A stretch of 51,623 bases of DNA from a virus. Positions 34,310-46,600 of the stretch are shown here, piece by piece (position 1 is the first letter of the stretch; each line of letters starts with the position of its first letter). The notes below the pieces were generated by a model that was not told the DNA's origin, made no database searches, and was given only the letters and a program-made list of their open reading frames with translations. The DNA lies in the IMG/VR virus record IMGVR_UViG_3300030107_005790, positions 1 through 51,623 of that record; one strand, written 5' to 3'. The position numbers were made by a program, and so were the translations under genes.

Positions 34310-34566
34310 TGCCTGTATCAAAGAAAAAGCCACCAGCAGGTGCAGTTGAGGGTATGGATAGAATTATACAGCAGATTTACGATGATATTAATGATGTTAT
34401 TAACTCTGTAAATCAATCTGAAAATGCTATGAGGAATCTAGGAAAAGGTAAGGTTGGTGATATAAAAGTAGTACAAACAAGTGGTGGTACAGATAGAATT
34501 GAAGTAAGAACTAAAAGTGGCTGGTCTAAAGTTAATTTAACTCGAATAGAAAAACAAGTTGACTAG
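34309..34566 (+). CDS. Small coiled-coil virion protein
   Basis: An 85-aa protein coupled to the giant tail gene by TAATG. Residues 15-45 are a coiled coil (IIQQIYDDINDVINSVNQSE), then a beta hairpin (GKVGDIKVVQTSGGTDRIEV). Possibly a fibre or hub-clamp protein. Confidence 0.65.
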   Translation: MPVSKKKPPAGAVEGMDRIIQQIYDDINDVINSVNQSENAMRNLGKGKVGDIKVVQTSGGTDRIEVRTKSGWSKVNLTRIEKQVD

Positions 34567-34621
34567 TGAACACATTTAATATTATATTTAAACGCTGGAT
34601 TACAAGTAAAAAGGAGATATT

Positions 34622-35287
34622 ATGCCATTATTAATAGCGGCAGGCGTTACAGCAGTAGCAGGTTTAGGAGCAACGGCTTATGGTGCTAGCCAAGCTGGCA
34701 AAGTAACTAAATACGACCAAAATAAAATTAGACAAGATTTAGCACCTTGGCAGCAAAGTGTTGATAAAATGCAAGACATGTCTACATCTTTATCTCAAAG
34801 GTCAGATAGAATGTATGGGCAAGCTGACCAATTTTTTGACCCTCGTAGTAATTATTATAATCAGCAAAGGCAACAAATGAGAGAGCAGATTGCTGGTCAA
34901 ACTGCTAATGTAGCCCAACAACAAAATCAATTAATGGCACAGAGAGGGATGGGAGGAGGCGGTATAAAAGGCCTTCTTGGAGCCGTTAGTGCCAATCAAG
35001 CAGGAGAGCAAACCAGACAAGGTATGCTTACAATGCAACAACAAGGCATTGGATTAGGTCAAAGACAACAGCAATTAGCAGGGACTATATCAGGTCAAGC
35101 TGGGCAAATGTTAAGTTCAGCTACAACTCAACAAGGTAGTATATCTGAAAATATAGCACAAGCTTACCTTGCTAATGTAGACGCTCAAAATGCTGCACAA
35201 CAAGCTAAAGCAGCTGGCTGGATGGGTGCAGGAAGTGGATTGTTAGGTGCAGCTGGTACAATGGCTGGTGGATATGAGGCAGGATAA
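34622..35287 (+). CDS. Internal virion (ejection) protein, hydrophobic N-terminus
   Basis: A 221-aa protein. The first 20 residues (LLIAAGVTAVAGLGATAYGA) are hydrophobic and Gly/Ala-rich, and the rest is Gln-rich helix (REQIAGQTANVAQQQNQLMA). Such proteins are packaged and injected in P22/T7-like phages. AGGAG precedes the ATG. Confidence 0.72.
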   Translation: MPLLIAAGVTAVAGLGATAYGASQAGKVTKYDQNKIRQDLAPWQQSVDKMQDMSTSLSQRSDRMYGQADQFFDPRSNYYNQQRQQMREQIAGQTANVAQQQNQLMAQRGMGGGGIKGLLGAVSANQAGEQTRQGMLTMQQQGIGLGQRQQQLAGTISGQAGQMLSSATTQQGSISENIAQAYLANVDAQNAAQQAKAAGWMGAGSGLLGAAGTMAGGYEAG

Positions 35288-35301
35288 TAAGGAGATAGCT
35301 A

Positions 35302-36555
35302 ATGGCATTAAAATTTAATTTAGCAAATCAATTAATAAGCCCAGAGCAAATGGGACAATATGGTGAAGCCTTTGGAGAAGGCCTTGGTGGTATGGGATTA
35401 GCTCTAACTGAAGCTTGGGATAAACAACAAAAGGACCAAGCCTTAGGGCAGGAAGTTGATGAGTTCACAGCTGATGACGATTGGACAACAGGAACTAGAG
35501 CTTCAGATGCAGAAATCGAAGGAATGGAAAATGAATGGTTATCTCAAAATCCAGATTGGGTAAAAGAAGATGGTGAATTTAAATTATATGAAGATAGTCA
35601 AGCTTCAAAAGATTTAGATGCCTGGGCTGCAGGGCCTGAAGAAGGAGATTATTCTGCCAGTGAGATAGAACAAGGAAGACAAAAAGCAGCTTGGAACGCT
35701 GCCAAAGCTTCTATAGATGAAGGACTAGCTGAGCAAGGTGCTCTTGATTATACTACATCTGCTAAGATTTGGAAAGATTCTCCTGAATTTACTTTAGACC
35801 GTAAATCTTTAGGGGAAAAAATAGAGATTCCTGAAGCAGTAGCAACTCAGGAAGATAAAGATACTTATATAAAAGAACATGGAATGGACGCATATAATGC
35901 TCTTACTGAGAAGCAATTACGTGAACAAGATTCAGGTATGCACAGTGGAGCTTCCTTTAAAGCAGGAGGGGTGGATTCAGGCTTTGGACTTGATAGAGAG
36001 GTTAGCGATGTTCTCGAAGGTACGGATGAATGGAAAGGTGATGCACAAAGTTTTATGAGTCAAAATCCTCAGACTTCTAAGTTTATTCCTGGCAAGTCTT
36101 CAGGAATGTTAGGACTGGGAGAAGGTAATATTTCTACTCTTGGTAGTGCAGACCAAATAAGTTCAGTTAGTTCATTTTCTCCTACAATTTCAAATAGATT
36201 TAAGCAAGATTATTCAAGTATGTTATCAAGTATGGATGAAGGTCAATACTTTAAAATGGATAAAAGGACTGGAGAATATTCACCAACAGACCGTAGTAGG
36301 CTTGACCAAATTAACTTACTGCAGCAAGCTGCAAGAAGTGGAGAAATGCAAGACCTTATGGGAGGCATTCCTGAGGGTATGAATAAAGAGGAATATATAA
36401 GTAAATTACAAGATGCTAAACGATTACCTGGTGATGTAGGGTTTAAATATAATACTGCAGGAGAGTCTTGGTTGCCTGAAATTAATCAAACTAGTACATC
36501 TAGCCCTAATGATTTAGATAGATTATTATGGTCAAAATTTAGCAATTTTAAATAG
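35302..36555 (+). CDS. Internal virion protein candidate
   Basis: A 417-aa acidic, mostly helical and low-complexity protein lying between two clear internal-protein genes. No family is recognised. Many Gly/Ser/Asp stretches suggest it is flexible in the particle. GGAG precedes the start. Confidence 0.6.
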   Translation: MALKFNLANQLISPEQMGQYGEAFGEGLGGMGLALTEAWDKQQKDQALGQEVDEFTADDDWTTGTRASDAEIEGMENEWLSQNPDWVKEDGEFKLYEDSQASKDLDAWAAGPEEGDYSASEIEQGRQKAAWNAAKASIDEGLAEQGALDYTTSAKIWKDSPEFTLDRKSLGEKIEIPEAVATQEDKDTYIKEHGMDAYNALTEKQLREQDSGMHSGASFKAGGVDSGFGLDREVSDVLEGTDEWKGDAQSFMSQNPQTSKFIPGKSSGMLGLGEGNISTLGSADQISSVSSFSPTISNRFKQDYSSMLSSMDEGQYFKMDKRTGEYSPTDRSRLDQINLLQQAARSGEMQDLMGGIPEGMNKEEYISKLQDAKRLPGDVGFKYNTAGESWLPEINQTSTSSPNDLDRLLWSKFSNFK

Positions 36556-36563
36556 GAGATAAA

Positions 36564-37592
36564 ATGAGTTTTATACAGAATTATATGGCAGCAAAACAGC
36601 AAGGTAGATTAGATAAAGCTGCTTATGAAGCTAAACAGGCAAAGAAGTTCCAAGGTGCTGTCGCAAATATGATGATAGGCTATAGTTTTGATGGTCAATT
36701 TGAAGTTCAAGAAGATGGTTCACTGCAATTTCAAAATGCTTTAGGTGGACAATTTAAAGGATTTCCTAGTGTAACTGAATCTTTTAGTAAATATAAGAAG
36801 CTTGCAAAGCAATATGGGCAAGAACCTGATTATCCTGCTTTTACAGCTATGTATAAAGAGGCTGAAGGTAAATTTGCCCAATCATTCTTAGGGAAGTTAA
36901 AGTCAATGGAAAATGCAGGGCATAAACCAGAAGCAATTTCAAATGCTATATTAACTAATCCTGAGTTAACTAAAACTTATAATCATTTTCTAGGAACATC
37001 TCTTGGTCCTAATTTAAAGCCTTATGCTCCAAAGCCTCCAGGTGGAATTTTTGGTGGAATGTGGGAAGGAGTAACAGGGATGGAAGGTTCTCCTTTAGCA
37101 AGATATGGAGCTAGAGCAGGATTAGGAGTTGCTACAGGGGGAATTGGAGCTTTATCTACCACTCTAGGTGCAAAGAGCGCAGTAAGAAGCCTTGGAGGAA
37201 AAGCTATAGTAAAAAAGCTTACTGCTGATGGAAGTTTGGATGCAGTTACAGGTGTTTCTAAACATATAGGCTCTAAATCTAAAACTCTTCAAGGGGGATT
37301 AAAAGCTATACAAAAGTATGTTGAGAAGCATGGCGCAAAGTCCCTTATGGATAAAATTATAAAGAAAGCAGGTTGGAAGGGTGCGGCAAAAATACTTGGA
37401 AAAGGAACTGTAGGAGCTTTATTAACAGGTAGTGGAATTGGAACAGCTGCAGGCCTTGCTCTTGATGCTTGGACTGTTTACGATATTATCAATATTATAA
37501 ACGAAACAACAGAAGAATTTGGAAGGGGAGAAAATATAAAAGAAAGTTTAATTGGAGGCGATGTAAAGGCACCAGCAGGCACTATTTATTAG
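36564..37592 (+). CDS. Internal virion protein with membrane-active C-terminal region
   Basis: A 342-aa protein. Residues 170-220 and 280-320 are Gly/Ala-rich and hydrophobic (RYGARAGLGVATGGIGALST, ALLTGSGIGTAAGLALDAWT), able to insert into membranes. The start is helical. With its two neighbours and the giant protein it forms the probable DNA-ejection set. Confidence 0.68.
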   Translation: MSFIQNYMAAKQQGRLDKAAYEAKQAKKFQGAVANMMIGYSFDGQFEVQEDGSLQFQNALGGQFKGFPSVTESFSKYKKLAKQYGQEPDYPAFTAMYKEAEGKFAQSFLGKLKSMENAGHKPEAISNAILTNPELTKTYNHFLGTSLGPNLKPYAPKPPGGIFGGMWEGVTGMEGSPLARYGARAGLGVATGGIGALSTTLGAKSAVRSLGGKAIVKKLTADGSLDAVTGVSKHIGSKSKTLQGGLKAIQKYVEKHGAKSLMDKIIKKAGWKGAAKILGKGTVGALLTGSGIGTAAGLALDAWTVYDIINIINETTEEFGRGENIKESLIGGDVKAPAGTIY

Positions 37593-37600
37593 GAGGATAA

Positions 37601-40600
37601 ATGGCCAATGAGTTTCAACCTAGCTTAAGTCTAGAAGAAGTACAAACCTATGCGAAAGACTTAAAAGCTTTCCCTCATCATTATGATGACAATCAAAAAG
37701 AACAATTAAAAGCACACGCTGATTATTATGGTGTACCTATGTACACAGGTGAGTTTGACATTACAGATGCCGTTAAACAGCTTGCAGGTGGCCTTGTAGA
37801 GGGTTTTACTACCCTAAACATAGTTGATGCCCCTGACAACGAATATGAAGCTATAATACGTAATATAGGGCATTTAGCAGGATTTGCACCTGGCATTGCT
37901 GTTGCCCCCTTAAATGCTGTTAGATTAACAGGATTAGCAAAAGTTGCAGGTGCTTTAGGTAAAAAATCCCTTCCTATGTTTGGAGCAGAACTTGCTACCA
38001 AACAAGCCAAAAAGATATTTAAAGGAGCATTAAGTGGTAAGCTAGGCTCTGCTAGAGCAGGTCAGGAAGCTATGGGCTTTCTTCAAAAGCGAGCTGGTGC
38101 TGCTAAACATGTAGTAGAAGGTGCATTCCATCTTGGAACAGCATCTGCTATTTCTGCATGGCAAGGTGGTGTCGATGAAATGATGCATTCTTTTATAGGA
38201 GGTGCTAAAGCAGGTGCTTTCTTCAGGCTTTTAGGTAATGTTAAAATGTCTAAGCAACCTCAAGTTCAAAAGAATCTTCAAAGGCTTTCTGGGTCCTTAT
38301 TTATGGGTCTCCCTGCTACAGCAAGAGGAGCAACTACTCCTGAACAGGTATATGAGTATTTAATGGGTGCTTATTTCGGAGGAAGCGAAGTTCATTGGAC
38401 AAAAGCAAAGTCTCAGCAGTTTATCCAAAAAGTAAATAAAGATATATATAAAGATGGTTTTGGCTTATTAAAAGCTAAAGGAGAAATAGAACTTCATCCT
38501 GAATTTGAAAATCTTGACCCAATGGTTCAAAAGCAAGCAAAGAAAGATTGGGCTAATATTGTAGGTAAAAAGAAATGGAATTATATAGCTGGCCATATAT
38601 TAAGTAAACGTGGTGAGCTAGAGAATTTTAATGAAATTATCAAAAAGGCTAAAGAAACTGGTGACTATACTGAATATTATAATTTATTAGAAAAGTACGA
38701 ACTAATTGACCCTGCAGAAGCTAGCAATTGGAAAAGGAATCACAGAGAATCAGAAGTATTAGAGTCCCATGCTAACATCATGGAACAAACTCAAGAGGCT
38801 TTTGATATACAAGAATCAAGAGATAATTTAAAACCTGGAGACTGGATTAAGCGTGCTCCTGATAATATTGAGATTACAGGACCATTACAAGTTAGTAAGA
38901 TACATAAGTCAGATTCTGGGAAATTTGTAGAAGTTAAAGGCTCTAAAGAAGCGTTTCCTATTGAAGAGATAAAGATTGTTGAAGCTCCTAAAGAGCAAAG
39001 AGTTCCTACAGAGACTGAATTTAAAGTTGAACTAGAAAAAGGAGGTCGTAAACCTGAAGAAGCTCCCGTTGAACCTATTAAACCTGAGAAAGAAGCAGAA
39101 AAAATTGACAAAGTTCCTAAGCCTAAGCTATATGTAGGCGATGCTGAGATAGTTTATAAGAAAATTGGCAAAAAAAGAGGACCTAAAGATATGGTCCCTG
39201 CTCGAACTATATATGGGAAAGATGGTGTTAATAAGATAGAAATTGATAAGGATTTACTAAGAAAGAAATACGATGAAAAAGCATGGACAAAGCCTAAAGT
39301 TAAAGGTGTAACTCCATTGCCTGAAAATGCTTTTAGAAACTATAAAGAATGGGAAGTATTTGCTATAGGGCATGAGCAAGGACATGCTTTAGAAGGTCCT
39401 GGACCAAAAAGAGGTACTCCTGAATATGTTGCAAATGAAAATAAGTTAAATCAATATGGACTTGATGCTGTTCAAAGATATAGAGAGGCTCAAGAAACAC
39501 AAACTATTGAAACTAGAAAGAAAGAATCAAAAGAATTTAAGTTAGATATTACTCCAGATGAGATTCAGAACTATGATTTTAACAGTGATTTAGATGTAGG
39601 AATGCAAAGTGCTGCTCCTGGAGAGTTTAAAATAGAAACCTTTGCAAGAACTAAACTTCCTAGTAAAATTAAAGAATTAGCCCAAAAAGACGGGATTACA
39701 ACTGAAGTAGGTATAAACCAGGCTATAAGCAAAATCTCGCAGAATATAGCTAAAATAATCGATAAAAACCTTACTTATAGCAATGAAATCAAGTCTAATG
39801 AGGTATTAAAGGAGTTAAAAGCAGAATATGGCATTGATTTCCTTAAAAAAGGAAAGGAAGATAATCTAGCTATAGGTATGATACGAAACTTCATGATGAG
39901 GAAGAATCAATTAAGACCTTATGAAACTATGAATTTCACTATGGATAAAGGGATTATTGGAGAGCTTAAACCTGGTGTTCAGTATATACCTATGGGTGAG
40001 CCTGGAGCTCAAAAGACATCACCAGCAGGTAAGGCTATTAATCCTGTTACACCTAGAACTCCTTTTGATAGCTTTATGGAAAAGTATTACTCTCCAGAAG
40101 AAGGTAGAGGATTTATGACATGGGAAAGTATATCAGCTAGAGGAAAGGATGGCCGTTTTGTTGATTATGAGATATCAAGGTTTAGAAATGAATTAAGAAA
40201 TAATATTCTAAGAGATAAGATAGATGCTATACCTAAAGTTCTTTCTTATAAGAATAGGATGAAAGAGATAAATAAGTTAGTTGAAAAAGAAGAGAATAAA
40301 ATCTTTCACTCAATAGCACGGGAAGCTGCTGAAAAAGACCATTATCTCTTTAGTGGTAAAGGTGATTTCGATGGATTCTTCTTTGCTAAGGTACATCCAA
40401 AAATTAAGCAGCTTAATGTTAAGATTACTGATATCTTTTCAGGAGAATCTAATAGAAGTTGGATTGAAAAATCTAGAAAAGATTTTCTTTTAGGTGCTGG
40501 AAAGAATACGAACAAAAAAAGACTCTTGGAAATACATGATACAGGACTATTAAATAATGTTTTCCATCAAATAGAAACAATCAATGGGATAGAGATTGTA

Positions 40601-43600
40601 TCTGCAAAGCAAGTAAATAAGCTACTTAAAAAGATGATGCAGAAAGGGTCTGGATTCTTAAATGACTCTAAAGGTTTTAATAAAAGGTCTCAAATCATAC
40701 TTACTAATGGATTTAATTCTGATGGGAATTTTATTAGAAGGCATTTAGGACTTAAAGAGGATTCTTATAGTAAAAAAACTGGCGAACTTGTTGAAGGCGA
40801 AAAGCTAAAGTTTGAAGTTGTTCCTGATTTTAATGCAAAGGCTCCTAAAAAAGACTCTAATGTATTATTATTACCCAATACTCAAATAATGGAGTCAACG
40901 GATGGTGGATTTAGAACTCATACAAAACTTGTTAATGCTATGAATTTAGATGGAGGTCAAGAATTTTCTGGTCATAATAAGAATATGCATAATGGTGTTA
41001 TTTATAAAGATGGCAATCCATTAGGGGCATTGCTGCTTAAAGGTATGAATCACAATATGGATAAAGCAGGTAATAAAAGATTAGAAGAAAAAGGGATATG
41101 GGGAGAGATACCTGAATCTGTTATAAAACAATTAGGTGGAGTTAAGGTAGGGGATATTATTGAGATAGACCCTAGTAACTTTAAATATGTACTCTCTACT
41201 ACTGAAAGCTCTCATATGTGGACACCTCAAAAGCTATATAAGCAATTATCTACATCAGCTACAATGGCTGCTAAAAATCCAGAGCTATACAAAGAAGCTG
41301 TTAATGATTTTACATCTCAAACTATGAAGAGATTCTATGGAAATGATGTCTTTAATAAACTTCTTGAGACTACTTTAAAGAAGCCTACTAAAGAAAGTTT
41401 AGATAAGATAATGGATAATATAGATGAAATAGGTGTAAAGAATATTCTAGAAGCAGCAAGGAAGAAAGGCAATGAGCAATTTACTCAAAGATTCTATGCT
41501 CATGTACTTGATTTGAATGTTCAAAAAGAGATTATCAGAGAGATTGAAAATTCTGGAGAAATTAATAATACACAAGCAAATAAACAGATAGCTGAAATGG
41601 AAGGATTTCTTGGAGGAGTTAAGGAAGAAATTAAGTTAGCTGCTGAATGGGCTAAAGAGAATAACAATGCTGATTTCTTAGAAGTTTATCATAATAACAA
41701 TTACTTTCAAAATGCTTTAACCAATTGGGTCAATGCACAGGTATTAACACCTAAGATAAAAAATAGTGCTTTAACCATAATGAGACCTCAAGATGTTGAG
41801 TCTACTAAACTTATGAAATTTAATCAAGAACCAGCAATGATTAAAGAGAATGGTAAATGGAAAAGAAATGATAAGATAATGGAATTTTGGCTTGATGAAG
41901 GGGGCAGGAAGAAACTAATTGAAACAGGTATAGAAGGTATTGGCGATATTAAGCTAGGTGATTTATGGGATAACTTTAAAGCTAACAAATATACAAAAGA
42001 GCAAAATACTGAAATAAAAGAAGTCCTTAGAGCTGTTGTTGGTCGTGTTCCTCAAGATTCGGTATCTGGTGCTGTAGTACTCAGATTTGCAGGATTCTCA
42101 GGAAGAGAAGGCTATGGAACTTGGATGCATGGTGTAAATGAGAAGTTCTTAGGTGGTGCTGATAAAGATGGAGATAAAGCATTTGTATACTTTGGAGGTA
42201 AGGGAGGATTAAGCAAAAAGACAAAGGACTTTATTGATGCTAATTGGGATGAATATATTGATTATTCGGGTAAAGAACCTACACTTAAAGAACCTAAAAA
42301 TCCTAAAAGTGAAGAGATATTTGGAGTTCCTTTAAAAAAGAGTGATAAGATGTATTATGATAATAGCGTAGGATTCTTCTCTCCTTCAGTTAGAAAGACA
42401 ATCGCTAGTAACGCTGTTAGAAGTAGACAAGCATTAGGACAAAACTCCACACTTAAGACTATTATACAGTCTGCTTATTCTATAGACAGAGCGTTAAACA
42501 GAGCAACAGATGGGGATATCAATATAAGAGGTACAAGATATAATATAACAATGACCCCTAAGAAGGAAGTTATTAATGGAAGAGAATTAATAGCATCATC
42601 TATTGCCTACTCTGCTGACCCTTATGATGTATTTGCATTAAAACCATATAACCATGTTAATAGAGTCCTAATAAAGTCTTTTTATGATTTTAGTGTAAAG
42701 CCAATGATTAAGAAAGGTAATAAATTTGTACCTGCAAAAGCAACTAAGGGAACTGTAGACTTTGCTATTAATCAATTTATTGATAGAACATTAAATAGCG
42801 AGAAAACTTTTTCTACTATTAGAGCTGTAAGGAAGCTTAATCAAGGTTTATATGGTAGAAATTGGGCTTCAAATAGAAAGTTTTATGCTGGAGAAAAGAT
42901 GGAAAAGTTTGCTGAAGCTCAAGGTATTGATGCTTTAGGAGACAACTTCTTACCTAGAGCTGGCAGTATGATAAAACAAACTTTATATAGAGACCATATA
43001 TTAAAGAGAGTTAATGAAACTGTATTTGAGAATATCTTAAAAAATGTTAATGAAAATGTAGGAAGATACGATTATTTAAAAGAACTAACAGGTCGTTCTA
43101 CTTTTAGATTGCCTGACAATAAATTTATAGAATTAAATAAACTTATATTAGAAAGATTTGACATGCTAACCGATATACAGTCAGTAGAGGCTAGCGAGTT
43201 TATGGGCTTTTTAAAACCTATATGGCAAATGAAAGCATATAATGAAAAATATAGTACATTCAATAGAATGATTGACCCAGTAAGGGCAAAAAATATGGCT
43301 GAAACTAAAGAGGGGAGAGTTGAACTTCTTGAGCAAATCCTTTCGTATGGAGAGAAATCAGTTAAAAGAGATTTAGACCAAGCTGTATCTCAAGAGATTA
43401 TTCATAAGTTGATTACAGCTAGGAATCTTTCTAAGAAAGAATTAGCCAAAGTAAAAGAAGTTTATGAGAAAGCTGAGGAGATTAAAGCTAGAAGTTATCT
43501 CAAAAATAGAGATAGTCGTAATGAAACACCTGACCCCAATGACCCATTTATACAAGCAGGAAAAACTTTAAAAGAAAAGGTTCCTCAAAAAGAAAGACAT

Positions 43601-46600
43601 AAAGTTGAAACCCCTGAAGATAGAGCAGAGCTTAATAGAGAACAAATTGATATTGAAATTAGAAAATATAAAGATACCTTAACTCCAAAGCTTCAAGATA
43701 TATTTGATGCTGCTCTATTAGGCAATATAAACAGAGGTAATACAGCAAAGAGAATTAAGCGTTTAGAAAAGATTTTAAAGGAATCTTTCCATAAAACTCA
43801 TGGAAAGCCAGGAGAAACTGCTGAACAATTCAAGGAAAGGATGAGGAGGGTTGAAATTGAACTCCAACAACTAATTCATGATGGAGCTAAGCATAATACA
43901 TCTGTTTTAGGGTGGCAGAGCAAAGAGGTTAATAGGAATGTTAAAAAGTTTTTCATTGGAAAGAAGCTTTCTATCTTTGATAAGTCTAAACCAGAGAAAG
44001 TTGAAAAGATTGTTAATAATGCTAAGAAGAAACTTGAAACTACATCTGAAATTCAGAATGAAATAAAAGAACCTATAGAAAAGATTAAAAAGCAAATTAA
44101 AAAAGAAATGGAAGTAGAGCAACTTTCATTTGATTTTGGTAAAGGCTCTAAACCTGAGATTAAAAAGATATTAGCAAATGAAATAGAGATAAAGCTTAAT
44201 AACTTAGATAAATATGTAGAAAAGCTAGTAAATGAACCTCTACCTTTAAGGGAGAGAAATATTGACAAGTTGCTTGAAGATGTTGTAGATAAGCATATTG
44301 TAGAACTGCAACATCAAAAGAACATTGACCACTTACTTGAGATTGACCCTTCTAGAGGCCTTAGAGGTTTGGTCAAAGGCAAGATGAGTGACCTGCCAAA
44401 AGAATATCAATCTGTAGTAGCAGAATTACAAGAACACTTAAAATTTTACAATAACAAAATAAGTCATAATTTCGCTGAAATTGTGGGAGGTATATTAAAA
44501 AAAGAAGTAAATACTCTAAACTTGCATGATTATAAGGTCTTGAATAATTACTTTAAAGACCTTAGAGGAGGAAGCTTTTTCCAAAAGATATTTGGAGATA
44601 AGGCACCTGAAATTCATAAACGCTATTACTGGTTATTCCCAGATAGCGTTAATAAAGAAATGATGAAATATGAGATAGATTGGCTCAAAAAAGAAGGATT
44701 AGTTCTTACCAAGGAAGGAACAATGAAGACTGCTAATGTTGCTGTTCCAACCTGGACCCTTTCTAAGCTTACTCACTTTGTAGCTAAGATGCAAGACCAG
44801 GCAGCTGGGCAAGCTGATGAATGGATTGGAAACTTAAAGACTGATATGTTATTTCTTGGTAATGTTGCTGAAGGAGAAACCTTAAGACAAATAGCAGTCA
44901 GGAAGAGAGAGCTTGACTTACAGAATGTATCTCCAGCTGAAAAGAAAGAGCTTACAGATAATTATAACAAGATATTGAAAGAATCTAAATATGAACAAAA
45001 GCTAAAGAATAAGAGATATACTATTACCAATGCTGAAGGCAAACGTGAAGAGCTTACTGGAGAGCAAATTGTAGACAGAATAAATAATTCTTATACTAAG
45101 TTCTTTACAAAGATGTATGACTTTATAAAGGGTAAGGGTGGGCTGACTGATAAAGATAACATTCCAGAAGCTTTAAAGCAATTTATTGATAAGAAAGACC
45201 CTTGGCAGGATGTTGAAGCTACTGTTCCAAAGATAAATTGGAAGAAGTTTTTAAAGTATATGGAAGATGCTTATAATAGGGGAGAAGACGTTTCTTATGA
45301 GTTTGGAATAGATGGCCTTAGAATGGTATCTAATTCTATGCTAGTTGATTTTGCTAAAGAATTAGAAGATGCAGGCAAAGCAAAAAAGGGCAGTTTTTCT
45401 TCTAGGCTAAAAAGGAGAAAAATAGAACCAACTGGATTCCAAGGAGATAAAACTGGACAATCTGCTGGGTATTGGGCTAGAATGATGACTAGTCCTTCTG
45501 CAGCTATTGAGGCTGCTAAAAAGCAAATTGAACTTATTAAAGCTGATACTAAGCTTAGTAAAGAAGCTAAAGACAAGAAAATAGCAGAAGTTCTTATAAG
45601 GCAGCACTCTCTTACTGGTGATTGGCATTTCAATGAAATGGATGTATATGAAAATTTTGATGCTGCTGTTGATGTTATAATTAAAAAGCAGAAAAAGCAA
45701 GAAGGAGTTGGTATTGATTGGTTTGATGCTAATCAAGTTAGCCCTAATATGCGTAAACGTACAGGAGTAGCAAGTGGTTATTCTATTGATGCTACTGTAC
45801 CCGAAACTTATGCTAGAAATATAGCTAATCTATACTCTAAGCATTTATCACAAATTTACTCTAGGGCTACTGTTGATAAAGCTTATAAAAGACATGCTAA
45901 GAAATGGGGAGAAGAACTTGCTTGGGGCTGGAGGCAATACTTTACATTGTATGTAAATGATGCACTTGGAAATCCTGTAAGAATACCTGATAATGTTTTA
46001 GATAGCCCAGTTATGAAAGTTAAAGGTACACCTTATGCTTGGTGGGCTGATGATAAAATGTTAGATAGAGTTAACTCTATAGCTAAGAAGCTAGGAGTTG
46101 GCGGCAGAGACCTACCTGAAGGACTCGAACCTGTAACTATGCATAGAATGAGGCATTGGGGTAATTTAGAAGCACAATATCAAATGGCATCATTATTAGC
46201 ACACCCTAAGTCTATGGTTACTAATATATTTGGTGGTGCTATGCATACTGTAGAGTCTGTTGGATTTAGAACATGGAGAAACGCTAGGAATTTAGATTAT
46301 CTAAGAAAGATTAATCCTGAATGGAAATCAATAGAAGACTTAAATGCCTTTGTATTAGAGCATGGAGTTATTCCTGAGTATATATCTTATGAAGCAGGTT
46401 TGTCTAAAGAGGTTCGTACTGCTAATGCTCAGAATTTTATAAAAGACGTTGTTAATAAGGTTAAGAAAAATCCTGATTTAAAGAATACAGACCTTATGAC
46501 ACTAGCTAAAGAGCATGGCGTAACTGATAGAGTTAGAAATTTTGCTGCTAAGTTCTTAACTGTTCCTGAGAAGGCACTGCGTAGAGATGCGTTTATGGCT

